From positions 1 through 64,000 of the forward strand of contig CAKRIL010000008.1 in NCBI GenBank assembly GCA_934343915.1: a stretch of 64,000 nucleotides of DNA. The letters run 5' to 3'. Both the position numbers and the translations under genes were made by a program. Under the pieces are notes generated by a model, which was given only the letters and a program-made list of their open reading frames with translations, did no database searches and had not been told where the DNA came from. The stretch's first letter is position 1. Every line of letters begins with the position of its first letter. The DNA is from an uncultured Lachnospiraceae bacterium (lineage in GTDB: Bacteria; Bacillota; Clostridia; Lachnospirales; Lachnospiraceae). Positions 17,239-25,302 of the stretch are shown piece after piece.

Positions 17239-19356
17239 ATGGGAAATAATAATAAGATGTTTATTAACAGAGAGTTAAGCTGGCTTGAATTCGATTCAAG
17301 AGTGCTCGGTGAGGCGGAGGATGCCGGCAATCCGCTTTTTGAGAGACTTAAGTTCTTAAGTATTACGGCATCCAACTTAGACGAGTTTTTCATGGTAAGA
17401 GTGGCATCACTTAAGGATATGGTGAATGCGGGATATACCAAGAAGGATATCGCGGGCATGACAGCGAAGGAGCAGCTTGAGGCACTTGACGAGAGGACAC
17501 ATGCATTCGTAGGGAGACAGTATTCAATATACAATGACGAGCTTATTCCTGCACTTGACAGGGAGGGCTTTCACATCATTGCAAGCCATGAGAGCCTGAA
17601 TGATGAACAGGCGGCATTTGTTGATAAGTATTTTCATGAGGATGTGTACCCGGTTCTCACGCCTATGGCGGTTGATTCGTCAAGACCTTTTCCGCTTATA
17701 AGGAACAAGACACTTAATATTGCCGCTCTTCTTAAGAAAAAGAACAGTGATGAGGATGAGACTGAATTCGCGACCGTGCAGGTTCCTTCGGTGCTTCCCA
17801 GATTCGTCAAGCTCCCTGGTGAGAGCGGGGATGTGGTGATACTCCTTGAGGAGATAATTGAGCGCAATATTGATAAGCTGTTTTTAAATTACGATATTCT
17901 ATGTGCATATCCGTATCGTATTATGAGAAATGCCGACTTATCCATTGATGAGGAGGATGCGGCAGATCTTTTAAAGGAGATAGAAAAACAGCTTAAGAAG
18001 AGACAGTGGGGACAGGCAATAAGGCTTGAGGTTCAGGGAAATATGGACAAAAAGCTCCTCAAGAAGCTTAAGAATGAGCTTGATATCACGGACAGTGACA
18101 TATACAGAATAGACGGCCCGCTTGATTTGACCTTTTTGATGAAGATGTATGGAAGCTTCGGCTATGAGAAGCTTAAGATTGAAAAATATATTCCTGCACA
18201 GGTTCCTGAGCTTATGAACGGCAGGAATATCTTCGAGGCAATAAGGGAGGGGGACATTCTTTTACATCATCCGTACCAGACCTTTGACCCTGTTGTAGAC
18301 TTCGTAAGACAGGCAGCTAAGGATCCGGCGGTGCTCGCAATCAAGCAGACACTCTATCGTGTCAGCGGCAATTCACCGATAGTTGCAGCTCTTGCCGCTG
18401 CGGCTGAGAACGGAAAGCAGGTTTCCGTGCTTGTGGAGCTCAAGGCGCGATTCGATGAGGAGAACAATATTATATGGGCGAGAAAGCTTGAACAGGCGGG
18501 CTGCCATGTAATATATGGTCTTGTCGGTCTTAAGACCCACAGCAAGATAACACTCGTGGTAAGACGTGAGGAAGACGGAATCAGGCGTTACGTTCACCTT
18601 GGAACAGGTAACTACAATGATTCGACAGCGAAGCTGTATTGTGATATGGGTCTGCTTACATGTTCACCGGCTATCGGGGAGGATGCAACGGCAGTATTTA
18701 ATATGCTGTCAGGATATTCTGAGCCTGTAAGCTGGAATAAGCTCTCGCTTGCACCGCTGTGGCTTAGAGACCGCTTCCATTATCTGGTTGACAGGGAGAT
18801 AAGACGAGCAAAGGATGGACAGGAGGCACATATAATCGCCAAGATGAATTCCGTGTGCGATAAAGATATAATAGAGCTTATGTATAAGGCATCCAAGGCG
18901 GGTGTTAAGGTAGAGCTTATAGTCAGGGGAATATGCTGTCTTATTCCACAGCTTGATGGCGTGAGCGAGAATATAACAGTCCGCTCGATTGTGGGAACCT
19001 TCCTTGAGCACAGCAGAATATTCTACTTTGAGAACGGCGGAAATCCCGAAGTGTACATGGCAAGTGCGGATTGGATGTCAAGAAATCTTGACAGACGTGT
19101 TGAGATTATGTTTCCGGTCGAGGATGTCAGACTTAAGAAGGAGATTAAGCACATACTTGACGTTCAGCTTGCCGACAATGTGAAAGCACAGCTTATGCAG
19201 TCCGACGGAACCTATAAGAAGGTGAAGAACACGTCCGATACACCGATTGAGGCACAGATGGTGTTCTGTGAGGAAGCATGTGAAAAAGCAAAAGCCGCTT
19301 CGGTGAATGATGATGTGCATAACAGCAGAGTATTTACGCCGATGATGCATGAGTAG
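17239..19356 (+). CDS. ppk1: Polyphosphate kinase 1
   Basis: 705 residues from ATG 17239, chosen for GGAGG at 17229-17233; an in-frame ATG at 17215 overlaps the ppx stop and is the alternative. PPK1 polymerises the gamma phosphate of ATP into polyphosphate. N-terminal motif NRELSWLEFDSRVL, middle SNLDEFFMVR, and the phospholipase-D-like catalytic half with the autophosphorylated histidine H434 (THSK), HLGTGNYN and second histidine H591 (LEHSR). Length is typical. Cytoplasmic or membrane-associated. Confidence 0.95.
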   Translation: MGNNNKMFINRELSWLEFDSRVLGEAEDAGNPLFERLKFLSITASNLDEFFMVRVASLKDMVNAGYTKKDIAGMTAKEQLEALDERTHAFVGRQYSIYNDELIPALDREGFHIIASHESLNDEQAAFVDKYFHEDVYPVLTPMAVDSSRPFPLIRNKTLNIAALLKKKNSDEDETEFATVQVPSVLPRFVKLPGESGDVVILLEEIIERNIDKLFLNYDILCAYPYRIMRNADLSIDEEDAADLLKEIEKQLKKRQWGQAIRLEVQGNMDKKLLKKLKNELDITDSDIYRIDGPLDLTFLMKMYGSFGYEKLKIEKYIPAQVPELMNGRNIFEAIREGDILLHHPYQTFDPVVDFVRQAAKDPAVLAIKQTLYRVSGNSPIVAALAAAAENGKQVSVLVELKARFDEENNIIWARKLEQAGCHVIYGLVGLKTHSKITLVVRREEDGIRRYVHLGTGNYNDSTAKLYCDMGLLTCSPAIGEDATAVFNMLSGYSEPVSWNKLSLAPLWLRDRFHYLVDREIRRAKDGQEAHIIAKMNSVCDKDIIELMYKASKAGVKVELIVRGICCLIPQLDGVSENITVRSIVGTFLEHSRIFYFENGGNPEVYMASADWMSRNLDRRVEIMFPVEDVRLKKEIKHILDVQLADNVKAQLMQSDGTYKKVKNTSDTPIEAQMVFCEEACEKAKAASVNDDVHNSRVFTPMMHE

Positions 19357-19376
19357 TGATGTTTCAAAAATAAAAG

Positions 19377-19405
19377 TTGACAAATGGCAGAGTTTTGTGT
19401 ATATT
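19377..19405 (+). promoter_or_regulatory. Promoter of the HMGL-like aldolase gene
   Basis: TTGACA (19377-19382), 17 bases, TATATT (19400-19405). The roughly 80-base leader contains AGTTAAAG and CTTTAAAGT, which can pair (about 19424-19447). Confidence 0.6.
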
Positions 19406-19494
19406 TATAGAGTGCTTCAACAAGTTAAAGCGTAACACTTTAAAGTGCATGATTGGAGCGCGTCGGAAATATACAGATACAGGAGTGGTATAAT

Positions 19495-20472
19495 ATGGAT
19501 AATACATTTGGAACAATCGTGTCATACAGACCTGACATCAAGGTTGTTGATGCAACATTAAGAGATGGAGGACTTGTCAATAACTTCGGTTTTACAACTG
19601 AGTTCGTCAAGGATTTATATAAGACCAATATTGCAGCAGGCGTTGATTATATGGAGTTCGGCTATAAGGCATCTAAGGATATATTTGATCCAAAGGATTT
19701 CGGTAAGTGGAAGTTCTCTAACGAGGATGATATCCGCGAGATAGTCGGTGACAATGATTCTGATTTAAAGATATGTGTTATGGCGGATGTCGGCAGAACG
19801 GATTACAAGAGGGACATTATCAATAAGGAAGACAGTGTAATCGATATGATTCGTGTGGCAACCTACATTCATCAGATTCCTACTGCAATCGATATGATAA
19901 GCGACGCGAAGGAGAAGGGCTATGAGGTTACGGTTAATCTTATGGCTGTGTCCAAGGTCGATGACGAGAACCTTGACAACGGGCTTGAGCTTCTTGCACA
20001 GTCGGATGCTGACTGCATCTACTTAGTTGACAGCTTCGGTGCATTTTATCCGGAGCAGGTGAGAAGGCTTACGGCAAGATACATGGCGGCAGCAGCCAAG
20101 TATGGCAAGAAAATAGGCATTCATGCACATAACAATCAGCAGCTTGCGTTTGCCAATACGATTGAGGCGGCGATTAACGGAGCAAGCTATCTCGATGCGA
20201 CGATGAGCGGAATGGGACGAGGCGCGGGCAACTGCTATATGGAACAGCTTTTATCGTTTTTAAGGAATCCTAAGTACAATCTTCTTCCTGTTATGAACTT
20301 TGTTGAAAAGCATATGAATAAGCTTAAGGAAGGACCTGATAAGTGGGGTTTTGACCTGCCTTATCTTCTCACAGGTGTACTTAACAGCCATCCTTCATCT
20401 GCTATCAAGTGCATCAAGGAAGGAAGAACGGACTATTCGAGATTCTATCAGGAGCTCCTTGATATGGAATAA
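19495..20472 (+). CDS. HMGL-like (DRE-TIM) aldolase-domain protein
   Basis: 325 residues from ATG 19495 (AGGAG at 19481-19485). The TIM barrel begins IKVVDATLRDGGLVNNF, a variant of the DRE motif in which the metal-binding D and catalytic R remain. GIHAHNNQQLAFANT carries the HxH pair of the metal site, and GMGRGAGN is the glycine loop seen in HMG-CoA lyase and 4-hydroxy-2-oxovalerate aldolase. There is no second domain, so it is not a full isopropylmalate or citramalate synthase. Related proteins occur in polysaccharide or secondary-metabolite clusters; the substrate cannot be told here. A terminator-like hairpin follows. Confidence 0.8.
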   Translation: MDNTFGTIVSYRPDIKVVDATLRDGGLVNNFGFTTEFVKDLYKTNIAAGVDYMEFGYKASKDIFDPKDFGKWKFSNEDDIREIVGDNDSDLKICVMADVGRTDYKRDIINKEDSVIDMIRVATYIHQIPTAIDMISDAKEKGYEVTVNLMAVSKVDDENLDNGLELLAQSDADCIYLVDSFGAFYPEQVRRLTARYMAAAAKYGKKIGIHAHNNQQLAFANTIEAAINGASYLDATMSGMGRGAGNCYMEQLLSFLRNPKYNLLPVMNFVEKHMNKLKEGPDKWGFDLPYLLTGVLNSHPSSAIKCIKEGRTDYSRFYQELLDME

Positions 20473-20478
20473 AATTAA

Positions 20479-20534
20479 GACCGTCATAACCCGATTTTAT
20501 GTGGGGCTGTGGCGGTCTGTTTTGTTGCTTTTTC
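20479..20534 (+). terminator. Terminator after the aldolase gene
   Basis: GACCG (20479-20483) pairs with CGGTC (20513-20517), with a longer imperfect stem between, followed by a T-rich tail TGTTTTGTTGCTTTTTC. Confidence 0.55.
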
Positions 20535-20589
20535 TGCCTTTGTGTGGTATTCTATGATAAAAAATAATATGCTTTGGAGGGGTATATTT

Positions 20590-21582
20590 ATGTACATTGC
20601 AGCAGCGGACAGATATGAGAAGATGAAGTATGTAAGATGCGGTAATAGCGGACTTAAGCTTCCTATGGTTTCACTTGGTTTATGGCATAACTTCGGCAGC
20701 AACGCACCGTTTGACAATATGAAGGCACTTTGCGAGACAGCGTTCGACAACGGAATTACGCATTTTGACCTTGCAAATAATTATGGCCCTATTCCGGGAA
20801 GTGCCGAGGAAAACTTCGGAAGGGTGCTTAAGGACGGACTTGGAGAATACAGGGATGAGCTTGTGATTTCCACAAAGGCAGGGTACGATATGTGGGAAGG
20901 CCCTTATGGAAACTGGGGTTCAAGAAAATACCTTATAGCAAGCCTTGACCAGAGCCTTAAGAGAATGGGGCTTGATTATGTTGATATATTCTATCATCAC
21001 AGACCTGACCCGGAGACACCGCTTGAGGAGACCATGCTTGCGCTTGATTCGATAGTAAAGAGCGGTAAGGCTCTTTATGTGGGAATATCCAACTACAATA
21101 AGGTTCAGACGGAACAGGCGGTGAAGATCCTTACAGAGCTTCGGACACCGTTCATAATCAATCAGAGAAAGTATTCGATGTTCGTAAGAGACATTGAGGA
21201 GGACGGTCTTAAGTCATATGCAGCAGCCAACGGTATCGGTATTATAGCGTTCTGCCCGCTTGCACAGGGACTTCTTACCAACAAGTATCTTCACGGAATA
21301 CCTGAGGACAGCAGAATAAGAACTGACGGAAGATTCCTTAAGGAGAATGCAATCAATGAGGAGACACTTGCTAAGATAGCAGCTCTCAATGAGATAGCAC
21401 AGGGAAGAGGACAGTCTCTTGCACAGATGGCATTGTCATGGGATCTGCGCGACGGAGAGGTGACAAGTGTTCTTATAGGAGCCTCCAAGCCTTCACAGAT
21501 TACTGAGAACTGCCAGATTGTGAATGCGGCACCTTTTACCGAGGAGGAGCTTGCTGGGATTGAGGATATTCTTGCAAAATAG
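20590..21582 (+). CDS. Aldo/keto reductase (YghZ/Kv-beta-like)
   Basis: 330 residues from ATG 20590 (GGAGGGG at 20576-20582); the open frame upstream to 20509 reads through a terminator and is not used. (Beta/alpha)8 barrel reductase: LKLPMVSLGLWHNFG, FDLANNYG with catalytic D and Y, STKAGYDMWEGPYGNWGSRKYL with catalytic K, YHHRPDP with H, and the NADPH-binding end VLIGASKPSQITEN. The GNWGSRKYL insert is typical of the E. coli YghZ group, which reduces glyceraldehyde 3-phosphate and methylglyoxal. Its substrate here is inferred from that resemblance. Confidence 0.9.
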   Translation: MYIAAADRYEKMKYVRCGNSGLKLPMVSLGLWHNFGSNAPFDNMKALCETAFDNGITHFDLANNYGPIPGSAEENFGRVLKDGLGEYRDELVISTKAGYDMWEGPYGNWGSRKYLIASLDQSLKRMGLDYVDIFYHHRPDPETPLEETMLALDSIVKSGKALYVGISNYNKVQTEQAVKILTELRTPFIINQRKYSMFVRDIEEDGLKSYAAANGIGIIAFCPLAQGLLTNKYLHGIPEDSRIRTDGRFLKENAINEETLAKIAALNEIAQGRGQSLAQMALSWDLRDGEVTSVLIGASKPSQITENCQIVNAAPFTEEELAGIEDILAK

Positions 21583-21600
21583 AAATACATAAAATTATAG

Positions 21601-21624
21601 TGCCGCCGCGTACATCAGGCGGCA
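21601..21624 (+). promoter_or_regulatory. GC-rich hairpin beside the fchA ribosome binding site
   Basis: TGCCGCC and GGCGGCA form a perfect 7-base stem with no T-run behind it. It ends two bases before GGGAG (21626-21630) of the next gene, so it may insulate or modulate translation rather than terminate. Confidence 0.4.
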
Positions 21625-21636
21625 TGGGAGACTAAA

Positions 21637-22245
21637 ATGGACAGAACATACGACTTTATAGAACGACTTTCAAGTAAGGATGCAACCCCGGGAGGAGGGG
21701 GCGCGAGCGCACTTATCGGAGCGGCTGCGGCAGCACTCGCATCAATGGCTGCGAACCTTACATCAGGCAAGAAAAAGTATGCACAGTATCAGGAGAATAT
21801 TGAACGTATCATAAAGAATATGAATTATGAGATTAAGGTATTCCTTGAGCTGATAGACAAGGATGCGGAAGGGTTTTATCCTCTTTCAAGAGCTTACGCG
21901 ATTCCTAAGGATGAGCCGGGAAGGGATGAGGTGCTGGAACAGGCTCTTACAGTGGCGGCACAGACACCCTTTGAGATTCTAAAGGAATGTGACAAGCTTC
22001 TTGTGACGCTTGATGAGCTTGTGGAAAAGAGCTCCGTGCTTGTAATGAGTGATGTCGGTGTTGCGGCTGCGGCATGCAGGGCAGCAGCGGACGGAGCTGC
22101 GATGAATGTGTACGCCAACACCAAGCTTATGAAGAACCGCGAGTATGCGGATGAGCTCAATGAACAGTCGATGGCATATCAGAGAAAATGCAGGGATGTC
22201 TGTGACAGGGTGTATGATGTTGTATTCGGAAAGATGGGATTATAA
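21637..22245 (+). CDS. fchA: Cyclodeaminase/methenyl-THF cyclohydrolase (FTCD_C family)
   Basis: 202 residues, the size of a stand-alone cyclodeaminase domain. The motif PGGGGASALIGAAAAALASM near residues 18-37 is the glycine-rich folate-binding loop of the family, and the rest is all-helical as expected. In clostridia the single-domain form (FchA) hydrolyses 5,10-methenyltetrahydrofolate to 10-formyltetrahydrofolate; in other hosts the domain deaminates formimino-THF. Its neighbour 23 bases downstream is a FolD homologue lacking the cyclohydrolase residues, which favours the FchA role. No histidine-degradation genes are near. Confidence 0.85.
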   Translation: MDRTYDFIERLSSKDATPGGGGASALIGAAAAALASMAANLTSGKKKYAQYQENIERIIKNMNYEIKVFLELIDKDAEGFYPLSRAYAIPKDEPGRDEVLEQALTVAAQTPFEILKECDKLLVTLDELVEKSSVLVMSDVGVAAAACRAAADGAAMNVYANTKLMKNREYADELNEQSMAYQRKCRDVCDRVYDVVFGKMGL

Positions 22246-22267
22246 ATATAAAATGTGAGGTTTTGTT

Positions 22268-23122
22268 ATGACTGAGTATAGAGGAATGCCTGCCGTGAAG
22301 GCTATGGCGGAGGAATTTAAAAGCCGTGTGGCTGCATTAAAGGATAGAGGTGTATATCCGAAGCTTGCGGTGGTGAGAGTCGGTGAGCGAGAGGACGACA
22401 TTGCCTACGAGAAGGGGATAATGAAGCGCTTCGGGGCGGTGGAAGCGGAGGTTGAGGTTATAGAGCTTCCTGTTGATATTGATGAGGCTTCATTTGAGGA
22501 AAATATTGTACGTCTTAATGAGGATGACGGTGTACATGGAATTCTGGTATTCAGACCGCTTCCGAAGCAGCTCAATGATGACAGGTTAAAGGAGCTTATA
22601 AGACCTGATAAGGATGTGGACAGTATAAGCATGGCTAATGCAGCGAAGGTTTTTGCAGGTGACAAGACGGGTTACGCACCTTGCACGGCACAGGCGGTTA
22701 TGGAACTCTTAGAGCACTACAAGGTTGACCTGACGGGAAAAAGAGTTGTCATTGTGGGAAGAAGCCTTGTCGTAGGCAAGCCGCTTGCAATGCTGATGCT
22801 CGGAAAGAATGCGACGGTTACGGTATGTCATACAAGAACAAGGAACATTGAGGAGGAATGTAAGAGAGCTGATATTCTTGTGGCATGTGCAGGAAGTGCC
22901 GGGATGATTAAGAGGGATTTTACGAATCCCGACCAGATTGTTGTGGATGTCGGCATCAATTTTGTTGACGGAGTTATGTGCGGTGATGTGGACTATGCCG
23001 AGACTGCTGAGCATGTTGCGGCAATCACACCTGTTCCGGGAGGAGTGGGGACGGTCACCACATCCGTGCTTTTAAAGCATACACTTGAGAGTGCAGAGAG
23101 AAGTAAAGAATTGGAGAAGTGA
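22268..23122 (+). CDS. folD: FolD-type methylene-THF dehydrogenase, cyclohydrolase residues missing
   Basis: 284 residues with the FolD two-domain layout: catalytic domain to about 125, then the dinucleotide fold with VVIVGRSLVVGKPLAMLML, and the end TPVPGGVGTVTTSVLL. Normal FolD has Y-x3-K; here Y47 is followed by E, K, G, I51, so the essential lysine position is isoleucine. The usual QLPLP is FRPLP (Q replaced) and DVDG is DVDS. In studied bifunctional enzymes the lysine is needed for cyclohydrolase but much less for dehydrogenase. With fchA adjacent, this protein most likely only oxidises methylene-THF. The cofactor (NAD or NADP) is not clear. Confidence 0.85.
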   Translation: MTEYRGMPAVKAMAEEFKSRVAALKDRGVYPKLAVVRVGEREDDIAYEKGIMKRFGAVEAEVEVIELPVDIDEASFEENIVRLNEDDGVHGILVFRPLPKQLNDDRLKELIRPDKDVDSISMANAAKVFAGDKTGYAPCTAQAVMELLEHYKVDLTGKRVVIVGRSLVVGKPLAMLMLGKNATVTVCHTRTRNIEEECKRADILVACAGSAGMIKRDFTNPDQIVVDVGINFVDGVMCGDVDYAETAEHVAAITPVPGGVGTVTTSVLLKHTLESAERSKELEK

Positions 23123-23151
23123 AAAAGCATTGTAATTGACGGAGGAAGCTT

Positions 23152-25266
23152 ATGGGAAAATTTGTACCTAGACACACTGATTATGAACGCAGCCCATACA
23201 CGGGGCTTACCAAGGAGAGCTGGCTTGAGGCGGGAGTGTATATGCTCGACGGAATATTCAAGCATATTAAGACCTTTGACAGTCCTGTTGTCATGCCGAG
23301 AAAAGAGACACAGATAACATATCCGCATTATTATTCGGACGAAAAGACAAGAGCAGCCGAGGTAAAGGCGGAGATATTCGAGGGACTTACACGTTCAATG
23401 TTCATTGCGGCACCGGTGCTGCACAATATTCCTGACCTTACACTCAATGGTTACAGAATTGCAGACTATTATAAGCAGCAGATTCTTGATATATGCACCG
23501 AGGGACATCCTTCGTATGTGGGAAGCTACTATGAAATCAAGGAAAGCACGAACTCTGACAGCTTCAGAACATTTCAGCAGACTGTCGAGACCTGTGCTCT
23601 TGTAATCTGTCTGTGGGCTTGCAAGGAGCAGATATGGGATACATATACCAAGGCAGAGAAGGATAAGATTGCGGCATTTTTAGACAGCTACGCGAGAAAT
23701 GCGACCGTTCCGCAGAATTGGAGACTTTTTAACATGCTTGACATGGCGTTCTTAAATATGAACGGCTATGATATTGACAGAGAGATTATGGCTGACCATG
23801 CACAGGCTATTTTGGAGTATTATGTGGGGGACGGCTGGTACAGGGATGGTCAGAGCTTCGACTATTATTCCTGCTGGGCTTTTAATTTCTATGCACCGTT
23901 GTGGAATATGTGGTACGGTTATGAAAATGAGCCTTATATAGCTGAACAGTTCGAGAAAAATTCCAACAAGCTCATGGAGACTTATGCGGATTTCTTTGAC
24001 GCGGACGGCTTCACGAACATGTGGGGCAGAAGCAATATATACCGCTTCGCAGCAACAAGCTCATTCGACGGGAACATGCTTCTTAAGAATTCTACCGCGG
24101 ACGCGGGGCTTTCAAGACGTATTATGTCGGGCTCGCTCATGCAGTTCCTCGGCAGAGAGGATTTCCTGTGGGACGGAATACCTACACTCGGCTTCTACGG
24201 ACAGTTCGCACCGCTTGTTCAGGGCTACTCCTGCGCGGAATCACCGTTCTGGCTCGGCAAGGCATTCATGTGTCTGCACCTTCCTGACGGCCATCCTTTT
24301 TGGACGGCAAAGGAGAGCAACGGAAGCTGGGATAAGTTAAAAAAGGGTGAGGTGAAGGAAACTGCTCTTAACGGGCCTGCGCTTTGCTTCACTAATCATA
24401 AATCAAGCGGGGAGACAATTCTCCGTTCCGGAAAGATTGTAAAGAATGTCGGTGACAAGCACGGTCTGTGGAATTACGCGAAGCTCTCCTTCAACACCAA
24501 ATATCCATGGGAGGCAACACCGAAGTTCGCTGAGAAGGCTGTGGGGCTGTTCAAGGTATCTGAGAATATGGTTGAATCACAGCAGTATGTGCTCCGTGAT
24601 GTGACAAGCGGAAGCGTATCGCTTGCCAATGCGACATTTTGGAGCGGACTCAGGGAAGGAGTGCTGTACAGAAGACAGCTCTTTGACTACCGCCTTGATG
24701 CTGAGATGCACTGGATACAGGGAATGTATCTCGCAGATTTTCCTGTCGAGTACGGCATAATGCGTGTTGATAAGCTTAAGCTTCACAGAAGACCTGTTGA
24801 GCTTACCCTTGGGGCATATGGCTTCCCTGACAATGGAACCGATATTGTAAGGAGAGAGAGCCGTGATGAGCTTCTTGGAAAGCATGCACAGGCAGTTATA
24901 TTAAAGGGTAAGGATGCATGCGGCAATGAAAAGCAGCTCGCCATGACAATATATGACGGCTGGGATTTCATTGACCTCGTAAACAGTATGGGAAGCAATC
25001 CTGATTCCGAGAAATCCATAGTTGTCTACGCGGGTGCTAAGAGAAACAAGCAGTACGGCGGACATGAGAAATATATCATGATTTCACAGGTCCTCACAAA
25101 GGAGAGTCATGAGGACTTCACGGAGGATGAGCTGTTCCCGTTAAAGAGCATAAGCTACACCGACGCACAGCAGTGCGGCTGCTTCGGACCTGTAAGGCTT
25201 GAGTTCAAGAACGGCACGGTAAAGACGGTTGACTATACGGAGCTTGAGGGAAAGCTTAGCTTGTAG
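23152..25266 (+). CDS. DUF2264 protein, putative glycoside hydrolase
   Basis: 704 residues. N-terminal all-helical (alpha/alpha) toroid region of DUF2264 (about 10-380) with aromatic-rich stretches such as WYRDGQSFDYYSCWAFNFY and FWLGKAFMCLHLPDGHPFW, then a beta-rich C-terminal domain. The fold and the conserved aromatic and acidic residues resemble unsaturated-sugar or uronic acid hydrolases, and related proteins are, to my recollection, classed as a CAZy family acting on glucuronosides; I cannot confirm it here. No signal peptide. It follows folD by 30 bases and may be cotranscribed although unrelated in function. Confidence 0.75.
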   Translation: MGKFVPRHTDYERSPYTGLTKESWLEAGVYMLDGIFKHIKTFDSPVVMPRKETQITYPHYYSDEKTRAAEVKAEIFEGLTRSMFIAAPVLHNIPDLTLNGYRIADYYKQQILDICTEGHPSYVGSYYEIKESTNSDSFRTFQQTVETCALVICLWACKEQIWDTYTKAEKDKIAAFLDSYARNATVPQNWRLFNMLDMAFLNMNGYDIDREIMADHAQAILEYYVGDGWYRDGQSFDYYSCWAFNFYAPLWNMWYGYENEPYIAEQFEKNSNKLMETYADFFDADGFTNMWGRSNIYRFAATSSFDGNMLLKNSTADAGLSRRIMSGSLMQFLGREDFLWDGIPTLGFYGQFAPLVQGYSCAESPFWLGKAFMCLHLPDGHPFWTAKESNGSWDKLKKGEVKETALNGPALCFTNHKSSGETILRSGKIVKNVGDKHGLWNYAKLSFNTKYPWEATPKFAEKAVGLFKVSENMVESQQYVLRDVTSGSVSLANATFWSGLREGVLYRRQLFDYRLDAEMHWIQGMYLADFPVEYGIMRVDKLKLHRRPVELTLGAYGFPDNGTDIVRRESRDELLGKHAQAVILKGKDACGNEKQLAMTIYDGWDFIDLVNSMGSNPDSEKSIVVYAGAKRNKQYGGHEKYIMISQVLTKESHEDFTEDELFPLKSISYTDAQQCGCFGPVRLEFKNGTVKTVDYTELEGKLSL

Positions 25267-25302
25267 TACATACAATGACAAATGAGAGGAAGGTAACGCA
25301 TT

